A DNA stretch of 64,000 nucleotides from JANXSS01 sp040385645 (GCA_040385645.1 JAZKGZ010000006.1:248001-312000); one strand, 5' to 3'; shown: positions 47,395 through 56,113, counted from the first letter of the stretch. Numbers and translations are program-made. The notes: generated from the sequence alone by a model not told the origin.

Positions 47395-48403
47395 GCGCTT
47401 TAGAGAGTAATTTGGCCGTCAGATCGACGATTGGAATTACCCGCTCGTAAGCCATGCGGGTCGGGCCGATCACCCCCAGCGTGCCGACCACCCTGCCATT
47501 GACTTCATACGGTGCCGTGACCACGCTCATCTGTTCCATCGGCACCAGGTGAGAATCGCCACCGATAAAAATTTGCACACCGGTTGCCTTGCTCGAAAGA
47601 TCGAGTAATTGCATCAGGCCGCTTTTTTGTTCGAATAGGTCGACCAGCTTGCGCAGTGACGCCATGTTCGATGCCAGATCGGTGACCGACAGCAGATTAC
47701 GTTCGCCGGAAATAACCATATCGTCGCTGTCGTCGTTCATGGCTGCGCTGCCAGCCTCCACAGCTGCATGCATAAGGCTGGTCATGTCGTCCTGCAGCTG
47801 ACGCAGTTCGCCCTGAAGGCGAATCCGAACGTCGTCGAAACTCAGGCCGCCGTAATGCTGGTTGATATAGTTGGCCGCCTGTACCAGCTGCGAAGGAGAG
47901 TAATCCACCGATGTCAAAAGCAGGCGGTTTTGCACGTCGCCGCCCGGGCTGACGATGACGAGCAAGACCCGTTTTTCAGAAAGCCTTAAAAATTCGATTT
48001 GCTGGAACACCGATTCGCGCCGCGGCGACAGGATCACGCCGGCAAATTGCGATAACGAAGATAAGAGTTGCGCCGCATTCGTGATCAGTTTTTGTGGCGT
48101 GTTGCTTTGCAACGCATGCTGCAGTCTCGCTTCGAGAGCGGCTTCATCCTTGTGCTGTAGCGTGAGCAGCGTATCGACGAACAACCTGTACCCACGCGGC
48201 GTCGGTACTCGGCCGGCGGAGGTGTGGGGGCTGGCTACGAACCCCATTTCTTCCAGATCGGACATGATGTTGCGAATGGTCGCCGGCGACAGATCGAGGC
48301 CGGAAATTTTCGACAACGAGCGGGAACCCACCGGCTGGCCATCGGCGATGTAGCGCTCCACGAGCGCCTTCAACAGTGTTTGAGCACGCGTATCGAGTTG
48401 CAT
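47381..48403 (-). CDS. hrcA: Heat-inducible repressor HrcA
   Basis: HrcA represses groE/dnaK operons through CIRCE sites in many bacteria. It is 340 residues from the ATG at 48403 (MQLDTRAQTLLKALVERYI); an ATG three codons earlier is also possible. The N-terminal winged helix contains SRSLSKISGLDLSPATIRNIM and is followed by the GAF-like C-terminal region. No CIRCE element was seen before grpE, dnaK or dnaJ here, so its targets are probably elsewhere, such as groESL. Confidence 0.93.
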   Translation of the reverse strand: MQLDTRAQTLLKALVERYIADGQPVGSRSLSKISGLDLSPATIRNIMSDLEEMGFVASPHTSAGRVPTPRGYRLFVDTLLTLQHKDEAALEARLQHALQSNTPQKLITNAAQLLSSLSQFAGVILSPRRESVFQQIEFLRLSEKRVLLVIVSPGGDVQNRLLLTSVDYSPSQLVQAANYINQHYGGLSFDDVRIRLQGELRQLQDDMTSLMHAAVEAGSAAMNDDSDDMVISGERNLLSVTDLASNMASLRKLVDLFEQKSGLMQLLDLSSKATGVQIFIGGDSHLVPMEQMSVVTAPYEVNGRVVGTLGVIGPTRMAYERVIPIVDLTAKLLSKALNQG

Positions 48404-48629
48404 GGGGTGCATTTTAACGACGGGAATAACGCTGCGCCAGCCTTTATTGCTGCCAAATGGCAAGCACTTCGGAAGCGTTGAGCCTGGCTGTCACTTCGCA
48501 ACGGCGTTCAGTAATGCGGCATGCCCATATATAATTGCTAACATGCTAATAATATGAATATGCAGCGGTTTAAAAAAACTAAAAGCCGTTGCAGTCGATA
48601 AATCCAACTAAATTCTGAATGAATTGATT

Positions 48630-50111
48630 ATGAAGTCACCCAGTATTGGTAGAAGCACCGTCTCGTCCGTCGATCAACAAAGCATTGCGCCCGACGAGCA
48701 TGACAGTCGCACCGCCAGCGCTTCGGGCAGCTCCCGCGCTGCGCGCAATCGCCATACATCCGTGGCTTCTCTGAACACGGAGCTCAGAGATAAAATCGCC
48801 GAGCATTTGACCTTACGATCTCTCGCCGACCTGCGCGCCACGGGGCGGCTGTTTCAAACGACAAAAAATTATGCGCGTACGGATTATGTTTTAACCAAGC
48901 GCAGGAAGTTGTGGTTATTGCTTAAAACCAACCCAAATCTGCAGCGATTGACCATTACCGACCCTGAACTGACCGATAGCGATCTTCAATGGCTTCAGAG
49001 GTGGCAGTTCGAACTAAGTATCGGGCTGCAACCGGACCAGCCAAAAAATGATCTTGCTTTGACAGAGCTCACCATCAGGGGGGCTACCCACATCACGGAT
49101 GCGGGCTTGCTTGCACTGAGCACGCTCACCAGTCCGCGTTGCGTGCGACTGGATTTGCGTGAATGCGGCAGCATTACCGGTACCGGTCTCGGTCATTTGG
49201 CAAATTTGTCCGGCCTGCAGGAGTTGCACCTGGATGGTCAACTACTCCGTGGCAACGATCTGCGTCATCTACGCAAAATGTCGAAGTTGACGACACTGTC
49301 GTTGCAGGAACTCTACGCGCATGGTTTGATGCTATTTTCTAACTTGGAACCCCTGACTTCTTTGCGCCGTCTCGAAATCAATTTCAGTCTGCAAAAGGGC
49401 TCACTTGCAGAAGCCGACACTGGCCGGTTTGAAAGCTTGAATAATCTAAAAGCGTTGGAAGAACTTCAATACAGTGCCAACAATATCGAAGAAGACGGCG
49501 AATGGGTATCGGATGACGACATCATGCACATCGGCAATTCATCTGGGCTGACCAAACTAATGATTTCTGTATGTGGCACCGATGCTTCGGCGCTGGAGCA
49601 CCTCGGTAGGTTGACCAATTTACGGCATTTGCAATTGATCGAGGTCGATTCGCCACCTACGGAGTTGCAATGGGAGTGGTTGAGGCGCTTGCCAAAACTT
49701 GAATCCTTCAAGCTTGATCACTGCATCGTCGATGACAGCACCTTATCGCCACTAGCAGCAATGACCACACTAAAAACAGTGATGGTCAACGACCAACTCT
49801 ATTTTCCCGAATCGTTGTTTGAAAATCTGCCGCTATCGCTTGAGTCACTCGACATCGGCGAATCACAGATCACTCCCGATGCACTACGTTTGTTGCAGCG
49901 TTTCCCGGCCTTGTCCAGCTTGAAAATGGACGCGTGTTTCGCCGATCATATGGCGGAGGAAAAGTGCGACGACGCCGTACTCGAGCCGCTGTCTGACATG
50001 CCACAGATAAAAACGATCGATATCTCACATTGCGGGTTCAGCGACGACGCCATCGCGAAACTGCGCGCCGTACCCGGGCGGACCATCATTACGGATACGC
50101 CGGAAATCTAG
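48630..50111 (+). CDS. F-box-like leucine-rich-repeat protein (effector candidate)
   Basis: This is a 493-residue protein inserted between hrcA and nadK. The frame starts with TTG at 48624, but the ATG at 48630 is the better start. Residues 1-45 are Ser/Thr/Arg-rich with no signal peptide. Residues 48-85 read like an F-box: LNTELRDKIAEHLTLRSLADL, the spaced Leu/Ile pattern of Skp1-binding domains. From about 105 to 485 there are leucine-rich repeats of the AMN1/F-box style (ITDAGLLALSTLTS; ITGTGLGHLANLSGLQELHL). F-box plus LRR is the plan of the Ralstonia GALA (RipG) effectors. A promoter-like TATAAT lies at 48530-48535. Secretion is not shown. Confidence 0.75.
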   Translation: MKSPSIGRSTVSSVDQQSIAPDEHDSRTASASGSSRAARNRHTSVASLNTELRDKIAEHLTLRSLADLRATGRLFQTTKNYARTDYVLTKRRKLWLLLKTNPNLQRLTITDPELTDSDLQWLQRWQFELSIGLQPDQPKNDLALTELTIRGATHITDAGLLALSTLTSPRCVRLDLRECGSITGTGLGHLANLSGLQELHLDGQLLRGNDLRHLRKMSKLTTLSLQELYAHGLMLFSNLEPLTSLRRLEINFSLQKGSLAEADTGRFESLNNLKALEELQYSANNIEEDGEWVSDDDIMHIGNSSGLTKLMISVCGTDASALEHLGRLTNLRHLQLIEVDSPPTELQWEWLRRLPKLESFKLDHCIVDDSTLSPLAAMTTLKTVMVNDQLYFPESLFENLPLSLESLDIGESQITPDALRLLQRFPALSSLKMDACFADHMAEEKCDDAVLEPLSDMPQIKTIDISHCGFSDDAIAKLRAVPGRTIITDTPEI

Positions 50112-50167
50112 GTCGCGGTACACACGCATCATGCTGCAGCCAGGTAAATTATGGTCTAATCTGCGGC

Positions 50168-51118
50168 ATGTCATCCGTCGCTTCCAGCTCGATACCGCCC
50201 GTCGTTGCCCACCAGGGCCCGGCTGATGCTGCCACGTTCGATACCGTAGCACTGGTCGGCCGCAACCCTTCGACGGCAATTGCCGCCTCCATTGCCGAAG
50301 TGGCAGGGTTTGTTGAAAGTACGGGCCGGCGCGCTATCGTCGAAACCGAAACGGCGCGACATCTGGCGCTTCCCACTATGCAGGTGATGAGCACCCTGGA
50401 AATCGGCAGCCACGCCGATGTCGTGATCGTCCTGGGTGGCGATGGCACCATGCTCGGCGTGGCGCGCCAACTCGCCGCCTTCGGTGTGCCGATGATCGGC
50501 ATTAATCAGGGCCGCCTGGGCTTCATGACCGACATCCCGGCCGAGCGCAAGATCGCTGTGCTGACCGACATGTTGAATGGCAAAATTATTTCCGAGCATC
50601 GCAGCCTGCTGGAAGGCGTGGTTTTGCGCAATGGTGAGTCGATCTGCAATGCGCTGGCAGTCAATGATGTTGTCGTGGCGCGTGGTGCCGGCTCGGGCAT
50701 GATCGAACTGCGGGTCGAGGTCGATGGTCACTTCATGTACAACCAGCGCTCGGATGGCTTGATCGTCGGCACGCCTACTGGCTCGACTGCTTATGCCTTG
50801 TCTGCAGGCGGGCCATTGCTGCATCCGAGCCTGGGCGGAATCGTGCTGGTGCCGATCGCGCCGCATGCGCTGTCGAACCGGCCGATCGTGGTGCCGGACT
50901 CCAGCGAAATCGTGGTCGAAGTCATCAGCGGGCGCGACTGCAGCGTGAATTTCGACATGCAATCTTTCGCCGGCCTGCAGCACCACGACCGCCTGGTCAT
51001 CAAGCGCTCTGCGCATGCGATTACGTTTCTGCATCCGGAAGGATGGAGTTACTACGACACGTTGCGTGAAAAGCTGCACTGGAACGAATACCCGTCCGTC
51101 GAAGGCCGGCTGAAATAA
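50168..51118 (+). CDS. nadK: NAD kinase
   Basis: This enzyme phosphorylates NAD to NADP. It is 316 residues from the ATG at 50168 (frame open upstream, overlapping the F-box/LRR gene). The GGDGTM catalytic motif is in VLGGDGTMLGVAR; NQGRLGFMTD and TGSTAYALSAGGPLL follow. The nadK-recN order downstream of hrcA is conserved in Burkholderiales. Confidence 0.95.
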   Translation: MSSVASSSIPPVVAHQGPADAATFDTVALVGRNPSTAIAASIAEVAGFVESTGRRAIVETETARHLALPTMQVMSTLEIGSHADVVIVLGGDGTMLGVARQLAAFGVPMIGINQGRLGFMTDIPAERKIAVLTDMLNGKIISEHRSLLEGVVLRNGESICNALAVNDVVVARGAGSGMIELRVEVDGHFMYNQRSDGLIVGTPTGSTAYALSAGGPLLHPSLGGIVLVPIAPHALSNRPIVVPDSSEIVVEVISGRDCSVNFDMQSFAGLQHHDRLVIKRSAHAITFLHPEGWSYYDTLREKLHWNEYPSVEGRLK

Positions 51119-51136
51119 TCCCCGATCAGAACTTCC

Positions 51137-52783
51137 ATGCTGCGAACGCTCTCCATCCGTGATTTTGTGATCGTCGACGCCATCGAGCTTGAATTCGCCG
51201 GTGGTTTTTCTGTATTTACCGGTGAGACCGGTGCTGGTAAATCGATCCTGATCGACGCCCTGGCATTGGCGCTCGGCGGCCGCGGCGATGCCAGCGTGGT
51301 GCGCGAGGGTGCCACACGCGCCGATATCACGGCCGATTTTACGGTCGGCCCGACTATATTCACTTGGTTGCAAGCGAATGAATTTCAGGTAGAAGAGGGT
51401 GGTGTATTGCTACGCCGGGTGGTGGACAGCGCCGGGCGTTCCAAGGCATTCATCAATGGTATTGCAGCGACAGCTACGCAACTACGGGAACTGGGCGAGA
51501 TGCTGGTGGATATTCATGGACAGCATGCCCATCAATCGTTGCTGAAGACCGATGCGCAGCGCGTATTGCTGGACACGCAGGCCGGCCTGCAGGAAGAGGT
51601 TAAAACGGTTGCCGCTGCTTACAAGACTTGGCGCGCATTGGTGCGCCAACGCGAGGATTTCGAAAGCAATGCCAAGAATGTATTGCTCGAGCGTGAGCGT
51701 CTGGAATGGCAAGTTGGTGAACTCGATAAGCTTGCCGCGCAGCCAGGCGAGTGGAACGAAGTCAGCAACGAGCATAGCCGGCTTTCGCACGCGGCAAGCT
51801 TGATCGAGGGAGCGCAGGAAGCGGTGACGGTGATCTCGGATGCCGATCAGCCGATGCTGTCGCAATTGCTCTCTATTACCCAAAAACTCGACAAGCTCGC
51901 TGATATCGATGCTGCATTGAAACCGGTATTGGAACTGCTGGAACCGGCGAGGATTCAATTGCAGGAAGCCGTGTACGGGCTCAACGATTACCTCAGTAGA
52001 GTCGAACTCGATCCGGATCGTTTGCGGCAGGTAGAAGTGCGCATGTCGGATCTGCATGCCACGGCTCGCAAGTTTCGCGTGCAGCCCGAGGATTTACCGA
52101 CCGAGCACGCGGCCCTGACCAGCCAGTTGCGTCAGCTTGCCGCTGCTACTGACATGAATGCCTTGCGTGCGCAGGAACAACACGCTTGCGACGCTTACCT
52201 GAAACTGGCGAAAACACTCGGTGCAGCGCGTGCGAAAGCTGCAAAGGCGCTGAGCACCGCCGTGACACTTGCCATGCAGGAATTGAGCATGAGTGGCGGC
52301 CAGTTTTCGATTGCGTTGCAGCCTTGCGAGCCTGCCAGCTATGGTATCGAGCAGGTCGAGTTTTTAGTTGCCGGGCACGCCGGCTCTACGCTACGGCTTT
52401 TGGCAAAGGTCGCTTCCGGTGGTGAGTTGGCGCGCATCGCGCTGGCGATATCCGTTATCACCTCGGCCAGTACCGCTACACCTACACTCATTTTCGATGA
52501 AGTCGATAGCGGCATCGGCGGCGGCGTTGCCGAAGTGGTGGGGCGGCTACTAAAGCGACTGGGGCACGACCGGCAGGTACTTTGCGTAACGCATTTGCCG
52601 CAAGTGGCAAGTCAGGCCAACCAGCATTTCGAAGTCAGCAAGGAAAGTTCCAACGGTAAGCCGGTCTCGCGTATCAGTGCCTTGGATGCCAACGCCCGTG
52701 TCGAGGAAGTTGCGCGGATGCTGGGCGGCATCGAGATTACCTCCATCACCCGTCAGCATGCACGGGAACTGCTGGCGCTCTAA
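51137..52783 (+). CDS. recN: DNA repair ATPase RecN
   Basis: This SMC-like protein helps repair double-strand breaks. It has 548 residues. Walker A is GETGAGKSILIDALAL; the C-terminal signature and Walker B are in LARIALAISV and TLIFDEVDSGIGG. The middle is a long coiled coil. It lies 18 bp after nadK. Confidence 0.95.
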   Translation: MLRTLSIRDFVIVDAIELEFAGGFSVFTGETGAGKSILIDALALALGGRGDASVVREGATRADITADFTVGPTIFTWLQANEFQVEEGGVLLRRVVDSAGRSKAFINGIAATATQLRELGEMLVDIHGQHAHQSLLKTDAQRVLLDTQAGLQEEVKTVAAAYKTWRALVRQREDFESNAKNVLLERERLEWQVGELDKLAAQPGEWNEVSNEHSRLSHAASLIEGAQEAVTVISDADQPMLSQLLSITQKLDKLADIDAALKPVLELLEPARIQLQEAVYGLNDYLSRVELDPDRLRQVEVRMSDLHATARKFRVQPEDLPTEHAALTSQLRQLAAATDMNALRAQEQHACDAYLKLAKTLGAARAKAAKALSTAVTLAMQELSMSGGQFSIALQPCEPASYGIEQVEFLVAGHAGSTLRLLAKVASGGELARIALAISVITSASTATPTLIFDEVDSGIGGGVAEVVGRLLKRLGHDRQVLCVTHLPQVASQANQHFEVSKESSNGKPVSRISALDANARVEEVARMLGGIEITSITRQHARELLAL

Positions 52784-52840
52784 GACTGTTGTTCAATCTC
52801 TTTCTTCCTTTTTCTTTCGTTTTTTCTACACGGAACAGTC

Positions 52841-53947
52841 ATGGCATTTCGCAAGGAACCTTCCTACACCCACGGCACGATTCCGAAAACAGCCGTCGTA
52901 TTAATTAATCTCGGTACACCGGATGCGCCGACCGCTTCGGCAGTGCGGCGTTACCTGAAGGAATTTTTATCCGATCCGCGCGTCGTGGAAATCCCGCGGG
53001 CGATCTGGTGGCTGATTCTTTATGGCATCATTTTGCCGATCCGCAGCGGTAAATCAGCAAAAAAATACGCCTCGATTTGGAGCGAAGACGGCTCACCGCT
53101 GAAGGTGCATACAGCCAAGCAGGCGCTGCTCTTGCGAGGCTACCTCGGCGAGCGTGGCAACGACGTGCGGGTCGAATATGCCATGCGTTATGGCAGCCCG
53201 TCGGTGGCCGGCGTGCTCGAACAACTAAAAACCGACGGCTGCGACCGAATTTTGGTGCTACCTGCCTACCCGCAGTATTCGGGCACCACTACGGCATCGA
53301 TCTTCGACGCCGTGTTTCGCTATTACCGCAAGTCCCGCAACATACCCGAGCTTCGCCTGATCAAGCATTACCACGATCATCAGGCCTATATCGAAGCCTT
53401 GAAAAAATCGGTGTTGACTTACTGGGACAAGCACGGCCGGCCGGACAAACTGGTCTTGAGTTTTCACGGGGTGCCAAAACGTACCCTGCTGATGGGCGAC
53501 CCCTATCACTGCGAATGCCATAAAACAGGCCGCCTGCTGGCTACGGCGCTCGGCTTGACGCCGGCACAATGGCAACTGACCTTTCAATCTCGCTTCGGCA
53601 AGGCGGAGTGGCTCCAGCCCTACACCGCACCGACGCTAGTGAAACTGGCCAAGGAAGGCATCGGGCGGGTAGATGTGCTGTGCCCCGGCTTTACCAGCGA
53701 TTGCCTGGAAACGCTGGAAGAGATTTCCATGGAAGCCCGCCACGATTTTCTGGAAGCAGGCGGCAAGGAGTTTCATTACATCGCTTGTTTGAATGAAGAC
53801 GCAGCCGGTATTTCCGCACTGGCCGATGTGGCCGAGAAGCATATGGGCGGGTGGGATACGCGTGTCGATCAAACGATGCGCAAACATCGAGAACAGGAAG
53901 CGCAAAATTCCAGTGTGCGAGCGAAAGCAATTGGCGCGTCGGTTTAG
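52841..53947 (+). CDS. hemH: Ferrochelatase
   Basis: This is the last step of heme synthesis, insertion of Fe(II) into protoporphyrin IX. It has 368 residues. The family start VLINLGTPDAPTASAVRRYL is present. The catalytic His lies in LSFHGVPKRTLLMGDPYHCEC, and the SDCLETLEEI segment is at the C-terminal end. It is immediately followed by the first copy of a ~130-bp repeat, where grpE would normally be close. Confidence 0.95.
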   Translation: MAFRKEPSYTHGTIPKTAVVLINLGTPDAPTASAVRRYLKEFLSDPRVVEIPRAIWWLILYGIILPIRSGKSAKKYASIWSEDGSPLKVHTAKQALLLRGYLGERGNDVRVEYAMRYGSPSVAGVLEQLKTDGCDRILVLPAYPQYSGTTTASIFDAVFRYYRKSRNIPELRLIKHYHDHQAYIEALKKSVLTYWDKHGRPDKLVLSFHGVPKRTLLMGDPYHCECHKTGRLLATALGLTPAQWQLTFQSRFGKAEWLQPYTAPTLVKLAKEGIGRVDVLCPGFTSDCLETLEEISMEARHDFLEAGGKEFHYIACLNEDAAGISALADVAEKHMGGWDTRVDQTMRKHREQEAQNSSVRAKAIGASV

Positions 53948-53949
53948 GC

Positions 53950-54079
53950 AAAATGAATGCGTCGGGTTTGGTTAGGCCCACACCACGTTATAGGAGCGGC
54001 CACGTTGTCAGAATCAGATTATGTGGCTTAACCGGGTTACTTCCCTTTGGCCTAAAAACCGTCATTCAAGTATTTAGCG
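53950..54079. repeat. Copy 1 of a ~130-bp repeat element
   Basis: This copy begins 2 bp after the hemH stop. It shares most bases with 55459-55589 (about 87 percent by eye, with a few indels). Near its ends is an inverted repeat TTAGGCC (53972-53978) and GGCCTAA (54049-54055), enclosing a smaller gccac/gtggc stem and a taaccgggtta dyad. No coding frame is seen. It could be a structured RNA, a small non-autonomous mobile element or a recombination scar. Confidence 0.75.
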
Positions 54080-54330
54080 GGCTGTGCTTGATTGAGATTG
54101 ACCGGGCCACTACCTAACGAATTCGTTTTCATGTGAGCCCAGCTTTTTGGCTATGCAAGGCATTTCCTGGAAAGTCCAAGGTTGCCTTTTTCCTCCTATT
54201 ACGTCGAAAATTATTATAGTCACGACCAGTCGGCTCGGGAGCTCTGCTTAGCCGAATTGAGTAAACAGTAGGCATGCGACCTGTTCGTAAAGATTTATAG
54301 CGAATAGTTTAAACAGATAAAACCTTTATT

Positions 54331-54436
54331 GGGTACGAAAGTACCCATTTTGGGATGAAATCCGTAAATAGCAGTCTCTGCATAAAACTTGATTTGCAAA
54401 TACCTGATTTGGGTATCATAATTCCCAATATGGGAA
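54331..54436. promoter_or_regulatory. Cluster of operator-like palindromes before the nucleotidyltransferase gene
   Basis: The cluster includes gggtac-gaaa-gtaccc (54331-54346), tacccattttggga (54342-54355), an inverted repeat of atacc/ggtat around 54400-54417, and ttcccaatatgggaa (54422-54436) overlapping the start codon. All share the core tgggta/taccc or tggga/tccca. An upstream in-frame ATG at 54355 lies inside this array and is less likely to be the start. The winged-helix protein that follows probably binds here. Confidence 0.6.
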
Positions 54437-55071
54437 CTTACGCCGATGTGTTGTTTACGAAGACGCAACAACGTGTGCTATCAATTTTGTTCGGCCAAGC
54501 GCAACGGTCATTTTATGCCAGGGAAATAATCGGCTTGGCAGCGTCTGGTTCCGGTGCGGTGCAACGCGAGCTGACACAACTGGAGCTCTGCGGTCTTTTA
54601 ACTGTCAAGCGTATCGGTAATCAGAAACATTATCAGGCCAACGCTGCGGCACCGATATTTGCCGAACTGCGGGCGATTATCCTCAAAACATTTGGTGTTG
54701 CCGACGTACTGCGCGATGCATTGCAGCCGTTGTGGCCCGACATGGATTTGGCTTTTGTCTATGGGTCGCTGGCCAAGGGAACCGAACATGCTGGCAGCGA
54801 CGTTGATCTGATGGTAATCGGCACATTGCCATCGAATGCAGCCCTGCTTGACCTACTGGCGCCGGCACAAACCCAACTGGGTCGGGCGGTGAATCCCACC
54901 GTTTATACACCTGACGAATTTGCCCACCGCGTTCGTGAGGGAAAATCTTTCATTACACGGGTACTCGATCAACCGAAAATATTTGTTAAAGGCTCCGACC
55001 ATGACATCCGGTCCCTCGGCAGCGCTCGCGAATCTGGCGCGCATCGGCAAGTTGAAGGAAGAGGCACCTGA
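54430..55071 (+). CDS. Winged-helix nucleotidyltransferase (MNT-type)
   Basis: This is a 213-residue protein from the ATG at 54430, MGTYADVLFTKTQQRVLSILFGQ. The N-terminal ~85 residues are a winged helix (FYAREIIGLAASGSGAVQRELTQLE). A polymerase-beta-like nucleotidyltransferase follows, with FVYGSLAKGTEHAGSDVDLMVIG (GSxxxG and DxD) at about 120-145. Paired with the overlapping HEPN gene it forms an MNT-HEPN module, a known toxin-antitoxin type in which the transferase modifies the HEPN protein. Its coding region overlaps the next gene by 71 bp. The winged helix presumably binds the palindromes over its start. Confidence 0.82.
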   Translation: MGTYADVLFTKTQQRVLSILFGQAQRSFYAREIIGLAASGSGAVQRELTQLELCGLLTVKRIGNQKHYQANAAAPIFAELRAIILKTFGVADVLRDALQPLWPDMDLAFVYGSLAKGTEHAGSDVDLMVIGTLPSNAALLDLLAPAQTQLGRAVNPTVYTPDEFAHRVREGKSFITRVLDQPKIFVKGSDHDIRSLGSARESGAHRQVEGRGT

Positions 55072-55420
55072 TGCACAGGAGCGGGCAGGCCTGTTGCGCT
55101 CAGCCAGCGTGCGGCTGCAGGATGCTCAACAAACAATACTCTCGCTGGAAAGTCGTTTCGACTTGGCTTACAACGCCGCGCATGCAGCAGCGCTGTCGGC
55201 TCTTCGTAGTTACGGTTATCGGAGCGAAAATAGGTATTTGGTGTTTCAATGTCTGGAGCACACGCTTGGTTTTAAACCAGCGCAATGGCTTTTGCTGGAT
55301 CAGGCGCACAAAAAGCGCAACTTGGCCGAATATGAAGGCGACCTTGATGTGACTGCTGGATTCGTCGAAGAACTGATCAGCCATACGAGTCATCTGATCG
55401 ATGCCGCCCGGGCGCTGTAG
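55001..55420 (+). CDS. HEPN-like partner of the nucleotidyltransferase
   Basis: This is a 139-residue all-helical protein, start ATG at 55001 inside the preceding gene. The C-terminal half has RKxRNxxxY-type sequence KKRNLAEYEGD (about 106-116), the family hallmark of this HEPN group, and several conserved-looking Tyr/His residues earlier (FDLAYNAAHAAALSALRSYGY). The classical HepT RxxxxHxY catalytic motif has Tyr in place of His here, so RNase activity is uncertain. It is probably the other half of an MNT-HEPN module. The second 130-bp repeat begins 38 bp after its stop. Confidence 0.75.
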   Translation: MTSGPSAALANLARIGKLKEEAPDAQERAGLLRSASVRLQDAQQTILSLESRFDLAYNAAHAAALSALRSYGYRSENRYLVFQCLEHTLGFKPAQWLLLDQAHKKRNLAEYEGDLDVTAGFVEELISHTSHLIDAARAL

Positions 55421-55458
55421 GACGTGTTACGGTGAGCGACTATTTATACATGCCAACT

Positions 55459-55589
55459 AAAATGACTGTATCGGGTTAATCAGGCCCATACCACGCGATA
55501 GGGGCGGCCACGTTACCAGAATCAGATTGATGTGGCTTAACCGGGTTACTTCCCTTTGGTCTGAAAACCGTCATTCAAGTATTTAGCGA
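55459..55589. repeat. Copy 2 of the ~130-bp repeat element
   Basis: This is the same sequence as 53950-54079 in the same orientation. The terminal inverted repeat is TCAGGCC (55481-55487) and GGTCTGA. Compared with copy 1, the second base pair has changed from T-A to C-G on both sides and another pair is a G-T wobble, which suggests selection for a hairpin. Its right end runs over the stop codon of the minus-strand F-box-like gene at 55583. Confidence 0.75.
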
Positions 55590-56113
55590 GATAACTGTTC
55601 TAATTCGCGTCGCACGGTGAGGTCATCAGTTTTATCGAGTATAGCGCGCAGGCCAGCAGTTTTTTCCGCATCGGGTAAATAGCCAATCTCGGTAGCTAAC
55701 GCGCTGAGTACACCGACGTTAACGGTTTTGTCGAGGATTGCGTGCAAGACAGCCGTTGATTCCGCGGTGGGTAAATGGCCAACCTGGGAAGCTAATACAG
55801 TCAACACGCTACTGTCGTTGGTCTTGTCGAGAATTGTTTTAATAGCATTTAATTGATTGTTTGGCCTTAGGTGACTAATAGCATTGGCAAAGTAAAGCAA
55901 TCCAACACCAGGATTAGTGGCTTGTGTTTCGAGATGCGTCTTAAATTCTGGCAAACGGTTTTCAACCGGTAGGAGTATCAGCGAATTCAAGCGTTTTAAT
56001 ACGTTCAGGCTGCCATCCAACTCCTTTTTCGCTGCTTTACTGGCAATCGATAACGCCGCCAGATCCCTGCAGAGGTGAAGATTATTTGCAATGTGGCCGA
56101 TCAGCTCAGACAT
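55583..56113 (-). CDS. F-box-like protein with three 32-residue repeats (effector candidate)
   Basis: This is a 176-residue soluble protein. The first ~35 residues, MSELIGHIANNLHLCRDLAA then LSIASKAAKKEL, follow the F-box pattern (Leu-x-x-Ile/Leu spacing and SxxSK). From about 79 to 176 there are three repeats with an exact 32-residue period: ILDKT occurs at 94, 126 and 158 and the turn GHLP/GYLP at 111 and 143. The repeats look helical, possibly HEAT-like. There is no signal peptide or membrane helix. Its stop lies in the second 130-bp repeat. No family name could be assigned. It is 222 bp from the divergent grpE. Confidence 0.6.
   Translation of the reverse strand: MSELIGHIANNLHLCRDLAALSIASKAAKKELDGSLNVLKRLNSLILLPVENRLPEFKTHLETQATNPGVGLLYFANAISHLRPNNQLNAIKTILDKTNDSSVLTVLASQVGHLPTAESTAVLHAILDKTVNVGVLSALATEIGYLPDAEKTAGLRAILDKTDDLTVRRELEQLSR

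Noticed and set aside
48404..48629. PIP-box-like (TTCG-N16-TTCG) type III regulon sites before the effector candidates
   Set aside because: TTCG pairs were found only at other spacings (such as 8 and 23 bp), and none before the genes at 12768 or 56113.
53965..54060. Repeat ends GTTAGGC ... GCCTAAA considered as integron attC recombination sites
   Set aside because: In attC sites the order is GCCTAAC ... GTTAGGC; here it is the reverse on both strands, and no integron integrase or cassette array is present.
54077..54112. Remnant of a second F-box-like gene downstream of repeat copy 1
   Set aside because: The reverse-strand frame after the shared stop codon shows no similarity to the C-terminus of the intact gene and soon meets a stop.
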